The notes beneath the pieces were generated by a model, which saw nothing but the letters and a program-made list of their open reading frames with translations, was not told the origin of the DNA and did not search any database. Below, in pieces: positions 26,648-34,362 of a stretch of 64,000 bases of DNA. Source of the stretch: Pseudomonadota bacterium (lineage in GTDB: Bacteria; Bdellovibrionota; UBA1018); assembly GCA_027485695.1 (NCBI GenBank), contig JAIXQO010000003.1, positions 248,001-312,000 on the forward strand, in the 5' to 3' direction. The position numbers were made by a program, and so were the translations under genes. Position 1 is the first letter of the stretch; every line of letters starts with the position of its first letter.

Positions 26648-28176
26648 AATCCACCTTTTTGATTTCCCAAAGTCGAATTTTTTTTACGGTGCTTTCCGTC
26701 CTTTTTTCCGGACCAGTGCTTGCCGATTGCACGGATCGGCAGTTGGCAGATGCCTTGTTTTCTTTGGACTTCAATGAAAAATTTGATGCCGCAAGTCGCA
26801 TGAGTGAGTACGGGATTAAGCTTCGCGATATCGAGGAAGAGCGCGGTTGTTTCAGGGTATTCAGAAACTTAAAACTCACGGTTCCCAAAATTGATTTATT
26901 GACCCACTCTCTTGCTCGGCTTCCCGCTCGATTGAAGTCGCAGTTTTGTTTTGAGTATTTCGAGAAAGGCGATCCAAATCAGTACTTGATCGATGAGTAT
27001 CTGAAAACTAAACCAAAAGGTCTGGTTGTTTTACAGGGACGATTCAAAGTCTATCCCACCAATGGTTATGACAATCAGTCGTATGCAAAAGCGCTCGAGA
27101 TATTCAACAAAGAGTTGGCCGGCGATAATAGCATTCAAAGAGACATGGCTATCCTATTCGATGACTGGAATTTCATCGCGTCAAAGCCGGTCCGTCGTTT
27201 TGAAGTGGAATTCAGAACGATTCAGCCGAATGGCCAAGTTAATTTGTATCAGGTAAAAATTGTTGACCCCGAAAATTCTTACGGAAATGCTATTTCGCAT
27301 TTCGTCCGGGCTTTTCTGCAACAAGAGAAGATGATCTCTGATCCTGAACTTCTTAAGAAAGAGTTTTCCGCGACCAAAAACTTCATCAAAAAAGCGGCAG
27401 ATGGATACGGAAAGAGTGTCTCTCCTCGCGACAAAATCGCTCGTCGATGGCTGGCATCTCTTCGGCAGGCTTATCAAGAGCTTGTAGCTCTAGAAAACGT
27501 GAAAGACCTATCTCCATTCGATACATTCGTCGCGCTTTACAACGCTAAGGCAAGCTTCATTGCATCGGTCAATGAGATGTTCTCTCTGAGCCGTTCTGTT
27601 CAAGTTCGTCCAGATGCCAAATCGTTTAGTCGACCCGCGTATGGTCGCAATATTGAATGGGAACAGTCTTATTGGGATTTCTATATGTATCCGATGTTCT
27701 ACGGCAACCCTTACCAAGGGGGGATGCTGCAGCGCTGGTATTGGCTGATGGACGATGTCTCATGGTCGGCGCGGTCAACCTATGACAATATTCCTTATAC
27801 CCGAATCGAAGATACGACTGGCAACGTGACCGCGGTCGGAGACGATGCGGCAAAACTTTTTGCCCCGAGTGAGAACGGGACTATCCACGTGTGGGATGAT
27901 CCGGATTCCAAGGTGATTTGGAGAAATCCAGATGCGAGCGAGACGACGCTGGAGCGTGATGCACTGGATGGGGATGAGGCGCGCGATTTCAGCGACGCAA
28001 CGGATCCAACCGATGAAGACGGGAATTGGGACGATGTGACCGACGACAACGTGAACGACGATCGCGATTCGGACACCCCAAGTTACGAGACCGAATCCAA
28101 CAACGACTCGGACTGGAGTAGCTCTGATAGCGGCAGCGACAATAGTTCTGACAGCGGATGGTCGAGTAGTGAATAG
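26644..28176 (+). CDS. Secreted protein with acidic Asp/Ser/Asn-rich C-terminus
   Basis: 510 residues. Signal peptide at about 1-27 (FFTVLSVLFSGPVLA). Body (28-410) is mixed alpha/beta with three Cys early and an aromatic stretch (WEQSYWDFYMYPMFYGNPYQ). From about residue 425 the chain becomes strongly acidic and then a D/S/N low-complexity tail ending in SSDSGWSSSE. The basic tail of the upstream partner and this acidic tail could associate; that is an inference. No known family. Calcium binding by the Asp-rich tail is possible. Confidence 0.72.
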   Translation: MKSTFLISQSRIFFTVLSVLFSGPVLADCTDRQLADALFSLDFNEKFDAASRMSEYGIKLRDIEEERGCFRVFRNLKLTVPKIDLLTHSLARLPARLKSQFCFEYFEKGDPNQYLIDEYLKTKPKGLVVLQGRFKVYPTNGYDNQSYAKALEIFNKELAGDNSIQRDMAILFDDWNFIASKPVRRFEVEFRTIQPNGQVNLYQVKIVDPENSYGNAISHFVRAFLQQEKMISDPELLKKEFSATKNFIKKAADGYGKSVSPRDKIARRWLASLRQAYQELVALENVKDLSPFDTFVALYNAKASFIASVNEMFSLSRSVQVRPDAKSFSRPAYGRNIEWEQSYWDFYMYPMFYGNPYQGGMLQRWYWLMDDVSWSARSTYDNIPYTRIEDTTGNVTAVGDDAAKLFAPSENGTIHVWDDPDSKVIWRNPDASETTLERDALDGDEARDFSDATDPTDEDGNWDDVTDDNVNDDRDSDTPSYETESNNDSDWSSSDSGSDNSSDSGWSSSE

Positions 28177-28552
28177 GGCCATCGATGACGTTTTGACCGT
28201 ATCCGTGCGCCAGCTGATTGGAATCTAGCCAGTTGCCACCCAATGGGTGCGTGGGCAGTCCTCGTGTTTAGACAGGGAGACCTGTCTTGTATTTCAAATA
28301 GTTACACCTTGAGTATGTATTTCAAGTCATTGGATGTTCATACAATTGTTAAGAAGCCTCACCATCTCGGGTGTCTTCTAAGTGATGAATAGGTCTACAG
28401 AATTGGCATTTGTCATCTTTTTGACAAATTGTCCTAAAATTTGACTCCCACTGTCCGATAAATGACTTAGAGCCCCTCTGGGTTTGCGACGGGTATTCCC
28501 TGTCCTGATCCAGATACCCACACCTGGCGCTCGAATAGGGAGTAGAGCTCGT
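28177..28552 (+). other. 376-bp intergenic region before the sigma-54 activator
   Basis: Holds a perfect 7-bp hairpin (AGACAGG 28270-28276, CCTGTCT 28281-28287) that may end the upstream transcript, a promoter-like pair at 28410-28440 and a palindrome GACAAATTGTC at 28423-28433. No tRNA, small ORF with support, or sigma-54 (-24/-12) promoter was found. Confidence 0.5.
28410..28440 (+). promoter_or_regulatory. Candidate promoter with operator-like palindrome
   Basis: TTGTCA (28410-28415) and TAAAAT (28435-28440), each 5/6 to consensus but 19 bp apart. An 11-bp palindrome GACAAATTGTC (28423-28433) sits in the spacer where a repressor could block polymerase. Leader to the ATG would be about 105 nt. 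Confidence 0.35.
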
Positions 28553-30136
28553 ATGATTAATTGGGAAGAACTAAAGCACATCCACGTGATCCGGAAGCTC
28601 GAGACCATCCTCGCTCAGTGGTTCAACGTGGAAGTATTTTTCGTAGATGATCGCGGATCTGTCCGTAACTTCGATCCGGCTGACCGGGCTCGTGAAGTAC
28701 GCAATCCGCTCGCGCACCATTTGGTGCGGGATGCCGTCCGGGAAAAATTTTTCGCTCACATCATGCAGGCCAACGAAGAGGCCATCCATCATGAGCGCAA
28801 GAGTTTCACGCGTCCCGGCCCAGCCGGATGTGAACTCGCTGTCGTCTCGCGAATCGCCAAGGGGAATGATTTCTACGGCAGCATCTATGCTTATTGTTTT
28901 GTCGATCACGTTTTAACCGACGACGAGCGCAAAAAAGCCCGCGATGAACTCGTCACTCTCGGACTCGAAGGTGAGATCCTTGAGCAAGCGATCGGTCGTA
29001 TGCGCCCTCTCTCCGAGGGTGAGCGCAAGTACCTCGTCGAACTCGTTGACCTCGTCGGCGAAGAGATCCTGACTTACCATACCGAGATCTCGAAGCGCCA
29101 AGAGCGCATCGATGCCCTGAATAACGAACTGGGTTCCCGCTACAGCTACGGGAACATGATCGGCAAAGCCAAGCCGATGCAGGACCTCTATTCGGTGCTT
29201 GAGAAGATCAAGAACTCCGAAAGCACCGTCCTCGTCAACGGCGAGAACGGTACCGGTAAAGAGCTCATCGCCAAAGCGATTCACTATAATAGTCCGCGCA
29301 AAGACGGCTCGTTCGTCACCGTGAACTGCTCGGCGTTCAACGAGAACCTCCTTGATAGCGAACTCTTCGGTCATATGAAAGGCTCGTTCACGGGCGCGAT
29401 CAAGGACAAAAAAGGTTTGTTCGAGGCGGCTCACCGAGGAACGCTCTTCCTCGATGAGGTGGGGGATATGACTCCGACCATGCAGGTAAAACTGCTTCGT
29501 GTCCTGCAAGAAGGAACACTGATTCCCGTCGGTTCTACTGATCAGCGTAAGGTGGATGTGCGGGTGATTGCCGCTACCAACCGAGACCTCAAAGAGATGG
29601 TCGAGCAAGGTACGTTCCGGGAGGATTTATACTACCGAATCAACGTCATCAATATCGTCGTGCCAAACTTGCGCGATCGCAAAGAAGACATCCCACTCCT
29701 CGTGGATCACTTCTTGGCGCGTGGCTGTAAGGAAAAAGGCATCGCACTCAAGCAGCTGTCTAAGCGATCGATGGAGAAAATCTACGACTATACTTGGCCC
29801 GGTAACATCCGTGAACTCGAGAACGAAGTCGAGCGCCTTGTGGTGCTCTCCGGCGAGGAAAAAGTAGTCGGACCTGAACTGCTCTCGACCCGAATCCGCG
29901 AGCACGGCGAGCACGCCAAGGTTCAAGGCGTCCGCGTCGCGGGTAAGCTCAAAGATGCTCTCGAGGAACTCGAAGTCACCATGATCAAAGAGGGCCTCAA
30001 GCGAACGGGATGGAATAAGTCCCGCTTGGCCAAAGAGCTGGGCATCTCGCGCGCCGGTCTCATCATGAAGGTCGACAAATACGGCCTCGACAAGCGCAAG
30101 ATCTTGCGGGCAAACGGAGAAGGCGAAGTAGCGTAA
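28553..30136 (+). CDS. Sigma-54-dependent transcriptional activator
   Basis: 527 residues. N-terminal sensory region (1-170) of no certain family, short linker, AAA+ domain with Walker A NGENGTGKE (from 230), the sigma-54 contact loop GSFTGA (277-282; the usual form is GAFTGA), Walker B LFLDEVGD (D301, E302), arginine-finger region FREDLYYRINV, and a Fis-type HTH at the C-terminus (KSRLAKELGISRAGL). It would be a hexamer acting on RpoN promoters. ATG 28553 is chosen over upstream starts because AGGGAG lies 10 nt ahead. No receiver domain, so the signal is probably a ligand or partner. Confidence 0.92.
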   Translation: MINWEELKHIHVIRKLETILAQWFNVEVFFVDDRGSVRNFDPADRAREVRNPLAHHLVRDAVREKFFAHIMQANEEAIHHERKSFTRPGPAGCELAVVSRIAKGNDFYGSIYAYCFVDHVLTDDERKKARDELVTLGLEGEILEQAIGRMRPLSEGERKYLVELVDLVGEEILTYHTEISKRQERIDALNNELGSRYSYGNMIGKAKPMQDLYSVLEKIKNSESTVLVNGENGTGKELIAKAIHYNSPRKDGSFVTVNCSAFNENLLDSELFGHMKGSFTGAIKDKKGLFEAAHRGTLFLDEVGDMTPTMQVKLLRVLQEGTLIPVGSTDQRKVDVRVIAATNRDLKEMVEQGTFREDLYYRINVINIVVPNLRDRKEDIPLLVDHFLARGCKEKGIALKQLSKRSMEKIYDYTWPGNIRELENEVERLVVLSGEEKVVGPELLSTRIREHGEHAKVQGVRVAGKLKDALEELEVTMIKEGLKRTGWNKSRLAKELGISRAGLIMKVDKYGLDKRKILRANGEGEVA

Positions 30137-30180
30137 GAAAATTCGTTATCCGCTTGGCGGGCTCCTTGCCCTCCTGAAAA

Positions 30181-30197
30181 TCCCGCCTGCGGCGGGA
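30181..30197 (+). promoter_or_regulatory. GC-rich hairpin after the sigma-54 activator gene
   Basis: TCCCGCC 30181-30187 pairs with GGCGGGA 30191-30197, 3-nt loop. No T-run follows, but it lies 45 nt after the stop codon and upstream of a proper terminator. Confidence 0.45.
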
Positions 30198-30261
30198 ACG
30201 CTTCACGCTTTTGCAGAAGTCGCGGAGTAACGATTTTTCCTACTAAAAAAACTGCGAAGAG

Positions 30262-30291
30262 GGCGCCTCCTAGATGGGAGGCGCCTTTTTT
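30262..30291 (+). terminator. Rho-independent terminator
   Basis: GGCGCCTCC 30262-30270 pairs perfectly with GGAGGCGCC 30277-30285, loop TAGATG, then six T (30286-30291). Ends the sigma-54 activator transcript about 40 nt before the next gene. Confidence 0.88.
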
Positions 30292-30330
30292 ACCGTCTAC
30301 ACGAGAGAGTTCAAGGAGAAGGGAGAGGGC

Positions 30331-31032
30331 ATGGGCGTAAGCGTCAGTCACTACATCAACGCCGCTTGGACAGTCCTGTTCTTGGTAGTGCTCATTCGTT
30401 GGGGCGGCGCCTCGATGATCGCTTACAATTTGAAGTCGCGCGTCGTCGCGGTATTGATCCTATTACCCGCTCCCGCGTTCGACTTGTGGACGAGTGGTTA
30501 TATCCATCGCATCGGCATACGCTCGGAGAGTGTTTTGGGATATGGACTCCGCTGGATTCTCTCCACCCTCGTTGCATATTGGCTGTGCATCCTGGCCGGA
30601 CTCATCGCCAACCGCATTCAACCGGAGCGTGTATTTGTTGTGGGAGCTCCCGAAAATATTCCGATCGAACGCCGACTCAAAACAAGAGTGGGTTGGATGG
30701 TGGGATGCACGGTACTTTTCGGCGGGCTCGCCTATTTGTTGTTTCAGCTGTTAGCGAGCCAACTCTCGCTCTTAGCGACGATCGTGATTGCAGTAGGACT
30801 AGGAGCGCTTCAAGTCGCGGTACTTTGGTCGTTCGCGTTCAGCATCAGTCTATTCTTCTACGAAGTAGTGCGCTATCGACGAATGTTTCGAACTCGTCGG
30901 TCATACGCGCTTGCTGGTTCGGGGATGGTATTCCTGCTCCTGCTGGGGTTGAGCGGCTACATCGGTTTACATCGCATGGATCAGTCGATGCGTCGTCCGG
31001 ACACCCAAATGGCCGGCGGCGAAGACTACTGA
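30331..31032 (+). CDS. Polytopic inner-membrane protein of unknown function
   Basis: 233 residues with about six or seven hydrophobic helices (for example AAWTVLFLVVLIRW, VVAVLILLPAPAFDLW, WILSTLVAYWLCILAGLIA, MVGCTVLFGGLAYLLFQLL, MVFLLLLGLSGYIGL) and a short polar C-terminus. Start ATG 30331 has AGGAGAAGGGAG ahead; the frame extends upstream into the terminator, which rules out the earlier ATG at 30274. No family recognised. Convergent with the protease gene, 3 bp apart. Confidence 0.72.
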   Translation: MGVSVSHYINAAWTVLFLVVLIRWGGASMIAYNLKSRVVAVLILLPAPAFDLWTSGYIHRIGIRSESVLGYGLRWILSTLVAYWLCILAGLIANRIQPERVFVVGAPENIPIERRLKTRVGWMVGCTVLFGGLAYLLFQLLASQLSLLATIVIAVGLGALQVAVLWSFAFSISLFFYEVVRYRRMFRTRRSYALAGSGMVFLLLLGLSGYIGLHRMDQSMRRPDTQMAGGEDY

Positions 31033-31035
31033 TCA

Positions 31036-32427
31036 TTACCTCTTGCAGCCAATCGCTGAAGCGAGTGCGGGATTCGCAAAAAGATTCTCATTGATGCGAT
31101 AGACAGGGTTCGTATGAATTCCGTCCGAATTGAAAAGCGCTGCGCATTGAGTGCGGAATGATTCGCCAACTGCCTTGACCCGGTATTGAGCGGGTATATT
31201 GGAGCGGTCTAGCTGCCACTGTAGCCCATACGAGCCGTAAAGGTCTGCGATAGACTCGTGAATAAAGCTGTCGATCGCTTGCAATGGTTGCGTCGGGGTT
31301 GGAAAAATTTCTCGACCGTAGAACGGGTCGACTTGCCCCATTTTCTGGTGGTTCTTGATTCGAGCCGCGATCACGGGATGGTATTTAATCACGTCGAAGA
31401 AGTGTCCGAACTCGTGGCCCAAAATGAACGCAAGCTGAAGTAGCCCAGTTTCACGATCCGGTGCGAGGATGGCACTCGCAAGTAGGCTTGGGCATAAATA
31501 GATAGCGTTCGTTTGACTCTCGTAAACCGCTTGATTGAAGATCTCAGTCGTTTTGTTCCAAAAACAGAGACGTAGGTATGTGCCTTTGTGGATGCCATTC
31601 TGCAGGAACTCCAAGGAAGTGAAATGCGACGGCGACAGAAAACTGTAAGTGCCGGTTTTTTCATCTAGGATCAGCTCCGGATCCGACCAATCATACGGAG
31701 TAATGACTCGAATGGCCTCATAGTCTTGCTTGAAATCGGTATCTTTTTGGTGCTCGGGAAATTTTTCGAAATGCTTGCGAATGATTTCGGCTTTGAGTTT
31801 ATTGATCCACGGATAAAGGACATGTGGGGGGAGTCTCGTGCCTCGAGCGTCGCTCGTGATGGCATTCGCCGCGTTCACCACGTCAGCCATGAATCCAGTA
31901 GCCAAATGGATGTCGGCAATGGTCGGCTCTCGTGGGGCAATCAGATTTTTTTCCGCTACTCGCTGAATCGACGGCAAGGTCAGTCGTCGAGAGAGCCAGG
32001 TCGGAAGATTGACTCTTGGGCGTTTCGTTTCTGCCGGAGGCGAAGACGACGATGAGGAGCGTTTGGTCGGTTGGTCCTGCACGAGTGTATTTAATTCGTT
32101 CAGTTTCTCGGCATAGAGACGGTTCGCCATTGCTTCGAGCCGGGGATCCGTTTTCGCGCGCCCATCGAAGAGATCATGACGATGAAGGAACGTATCCCGA
32201 ATGGCTTGTTCGTACCGAACGGTGAAATGTTCGTCCGCTCTTCGGTAGCCTTTTTCTCGCGTTGCATATCCCGGGGTCATTTGGGTTTGGACATGCCAGT
32301 TGTATTCATGCACGAGTTTCGGTGTGCATGCGTATTCGACGATTCTTGAGCAAGGCTCGCTCGATGCATACGAGACCGTACCGCCGAAGAGTGCTAAAAA
32401 GATTGGAATCACTCGGGTTAAACGCAC
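31036..32427 (-). CDS. Secreted zinc metalloprotease, M13 (neprilysin)-like
   Basis: 463 residues, GTG start. Signal peptide at 1-21 (IPIFLALFGGTVSYA). Zinc motif H338-E-F-G-H342 and a downstream E391SIAD395 match the gluzincin HExxH...ExxxD arrangement; the C-terminal NPVYRINENLFANPALASAIGC resembles the RVNGxxxNxxxFxxAFxC end of M13 peptidases. It is shorter than M13 enzymes (about 700), and has a Ser-run linker at 124-129. Likely periplasmic or secreted peptide hydrolysis. GATAAC lies 7 nt upstream of the start, with no Shine-Dalgarno. Confidence 0.78.
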   Translation of the reverse strand: MRLTRVIPIFLALFGGTVSYASSEPCSRIVEYACTPKLVHEYNWHVQTQMTPGYATREKGYRRADEHFTVRYEQAIRDTFLHRHDLFDGRAKTDPRLEAMANRLYAEKLNELNTLVQDQPTKRSSSSSSPPAETKRPRVNLPTWLSRRLTLPSIQRVAEKNLIAPREPTIADIHLATGFMADVVNAANAITSDARGTRLPPHVLYPWINKLKAEIIRKHFEKFPEHQKDTDFKQDYEAIRVITPYDWSDPELILDEKTGTYSFLSPSHFTSLEFLQNGIHKGTYLRLCFWNKTTEIFNQAVYESQTNAIYLCPSLLASAILAPDRETGLLQLAFILGHEFGHFFDVIKYHPVIAARIKNHQKMGQVDPFYGREIFPTPTQPLQAIDSFIHESIADLYGSYGLQWQLDRSNIPAQYRVKAVGESFRTQCAALFNSDGIHTNPVYRINENLFANPALASAIGCKR

Positions 32428-32562
32428 GACTCTGGTTATCGCCGATCTTGAGAACCGAGGCTAGAGATGCGTTCGAAAATTACGTGGAGCAAGGCGTGGA
32501 CCTGTCGAAAAGTTCGACAGATTTGGCCGTTTGAACGCGATCACGCAATTGAATGATACAGA

Positions 32563-33180
32563 CTACTGTTTCCAAACGCCGAACGGATAGCGCCAGCCTT
32601 TGTATTTGCGACGGGACGTTTTCTGCTCTTCGGAAAAACCGTAGTTAAGGCGAAAAAAAATTCCATATTCAACGGTCCTGGGGCCGCTACCTGCGTCGGT
32701 TTTGAAACTTTGAACCGCGCCGTTTAGACCAAAATCAATTTCTGGCGTGATTGGAAGCAGGAAACTCCCCTCGAGGAGGACCGCGGATGCGGGATTCTTT
32801 CGGTAGTTGATGTCCTGCCAAACCCATTTCGTGTAACCAGCGCCGAGAACCAATCTACCGAGCTCAATACGAAAAACAGGATAGGTGGTCAGTGTCTTAA
32901 ATCTGCCCGTTTCTCCGCTCACAGTGGTGGCGTTTCCCTGGAAATAACGCTGCGATACGCCCAGGTGAAAAAGAGGAGCGGTTTGACGAGATTGCAGCGC
33001 GATTGCCAAAGTCATAGGGATTTGAAAAGTACTGCTCAAGTTGCCCGTGGCGTTCACGAGCAAAGGTTTCGGATTTTTGACTTTGGCGAGTCCTCCGCCG
33101 AACTCGAAATACCACGGCAGGGCGTGAGCCCGGGAAGCGGTGAAAAACGAGAGGAGGATGAAAAGCAGACGAACGCCCAT
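32563..33180 (-). CDS. Small outer-membrane beta-barrel-like protein
   Basis: 205 residues. Signal peptide MGVRLLFILLSFFTASRAHA (about 1-20). The mature part alternates hydrophobic and polar residues with aromatic girdles (PWYFEFGGGLAKV, FHLGVSQRYF, YPVFRIELGRLVLGAGYTKW, VEYGIFFRLNYGF), fitting an eight-strand or similar barrel, but the chain does not end in the usual C-terminal Phe (ends VWKQ). ATG 33180 preferred to an upstream TTG. No specific family assigned. Confidence 0.65.
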   Translation of the reverse strand: MGVRLLFILLSFFTASRAHALPWYFEFGGGLAKVKNPKPLLVNATGNLSSTFQIPMTLAIALQSRQTAPLFHLGVSQRYFQGNATTVSGETGRFKTLTTYPVFRIELGRLVLGAGYTKWVWQDINYRKNPASAVLLEGSFLLPITPEIDFGLNGAVQSFKTDAGSGPRTVEYGIFFRLNYGFSEEQKTSRRKYKGWRYPFGVWKQ

Positions 33181-33242
33181 CACTTTGAGTTTACCGGACT
33201 GCGGCAATATCCACGATCGGCAAACCTTGCCGAGTGAGCCTT

Positions 33243-34217
33243 CTATCCGATGCGAACACCATCGAAATCATCGCGGATTTGACCCAGTATCCAAGGAGAT
33301 TCTCCGGCGGACGCCAGGAGTTTCATGGCTCGATCGGCGTCTTGAACGGCAATGACGAGTCCAATGCCCATATTGAACGTCTCATAGGCTTGATCTCGAG
33401 AGAGTTTTGCGCGCTCGAGAATCACTCGCATTGCGTTCGGAAATCGCTCTTCAGGAAGCGGAGTCGCGATGTGGTAACCGAGGCCCTCATTGATGCGTGG
33501 CACGTTCAGGTAGCCGCTGCCCGTAATATGAGCCAAGCCCGTGACGTTCGCGCGCTGATCGCCGAGGAGTTTTTGGATGGTTTTGACGTAGATGCGAGTT
33601 GGGGTCAGCAATTCTTTTTCGAGTTCTCGCTCTCCGTCCTGAACGAGTTTGCGGATCAGGCTGTAGCCGTTGGAGTGGAAACCCGAGGATGGCAAGCCGA
33701 TCAGCGTATTTCCCGCTTTGGCGTTTTTACCGGAAATCCAATCTGCCGGGTTCAACTCTCCGACCGCGAAACCTGCTAAGTCATATACGCCTGGCGCGTA
33801 GATTCCAGGCATCTCGGCGGTTTCTCCACCAATGAGTGCGGCTCCGGCGTCTTTGCACCCTTGGATGAATCCATCCAGGATTGGATCGGTGATGGTGCGG
33901 TCGAGGCTCCCGATCGCAAGGTAGTCGAGAAAGAACAGTGGGCGCGCGCCGGTACAGATCACGTCGTTCACGCACATGGCAACGCAATCGATCCCGATGG
34001 TGTCGTGTATCCCCAATTTCTGGGCGATCTTGAGCTTCGTTCCGACACCGTCGGTTCCGGATGCGAGCCAACGGTCGGGAGAAATTTCATAGAGCGCAGC
34101 GAATCCGCCTACGCCGTCAATTACTCGAGAATCGTGAGTGGACTTGAGGAGTCCTTTCAAACGATCCACAAAACGATCCGCTTCATCCACATTTACGCCA
34201 GCGCTTTTGTAGTCCAT
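33243..34217 (-). CDS. purM: Phosphoribosylformylglycinamidine cyclo-ligase (AIR synthetase)
   Basis: 324 residues. ATP-dependent ring closure of FGAM to AIR, step 5 of purine synthesis. DYKSAGVNVDEAD start, GTDGVGTKLKIA loop, CVAMCVNDVICTGARPLFFLDY, and IGGETAEMPG are diagnostic. AAAGG precedes the ATG by 7 nt. Last gene of the purF run, but set apart from purH by 145 bp of structured sequence whereas the other genes overlap. Confidence 0.97.
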   Translation of the reverse strand: MDYKSAGVNVDEADRFVDRLKGLLKSTHDSRVIDGVGGFAALYEISPDRWLASGTDGVGTKLKIAQKLGIHDTIGIDCVAMCVNDVICTGARPLFFLDYLAIGSLDRTITDPILDGFIQGCKDAGAALIGGETAEMPGIYAPGVYDLAGFAVGELNPADWISGKNAKAGNTLIGLPSSGFHSNGYSLIRKLVQDGERELEKELLTPTRIYVKTIQKLLGDQRANVTGLAHITGSGYLNVPRINEGLGYHIATPLPEERFPNAMRVILERAKLSRDQAYETFNMGIGLVIAVQDADRAMKLLASAGESPWILGQIRDDFDGVRIG

Positions 34218-34261
34218 GAGGGAGCCTTTCTATTTTCAAAGTTTTTTTGCGTTGGATGCAC

Positions 34262-34353
34262 CAAAGATGAAAACGAGTCTAAAAAAGCGTGATGCGGTTT
34301 TTCCGAAGGAAAAATTTTTAGCAGGACAGGAGTCCGGTCGCTTTTCATCTTTG
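34262..34353 (-). promoter_or_regulatory. Branched RNA structure between purH and purM
   Basis: On the transcribed (minus) strand a perfect 12-bp stem closes the element: CAAAGATGAAAA (34353-34342) with TTTTCATCTTTG (34273-34262). Inside lie a GGAC/GTCC hairpin (34335-34324, 4-nt loop) and a second arm: CTAAAAA/TTTTTAG (34321-34315 with 34285-34279) enclosing a 7-bp TTTTTCC/GGAAAAA hairpin (34314-34298). The layout is a three-way junction about 25 to 45 nt ahead of the purM ribosome-binding site. It does not match the purine riboswitch consensus. Confidence 0.4.
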
Positions 34354-34362
34354 TGTATCTAA

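Noticed and set aside
28390-28500. Sigma-54 (-24/-12) promoter before the sigma-54 activator (TTGGCATTTGTC)
   Set aside because: No TTGC at the right distance after TGGCA.
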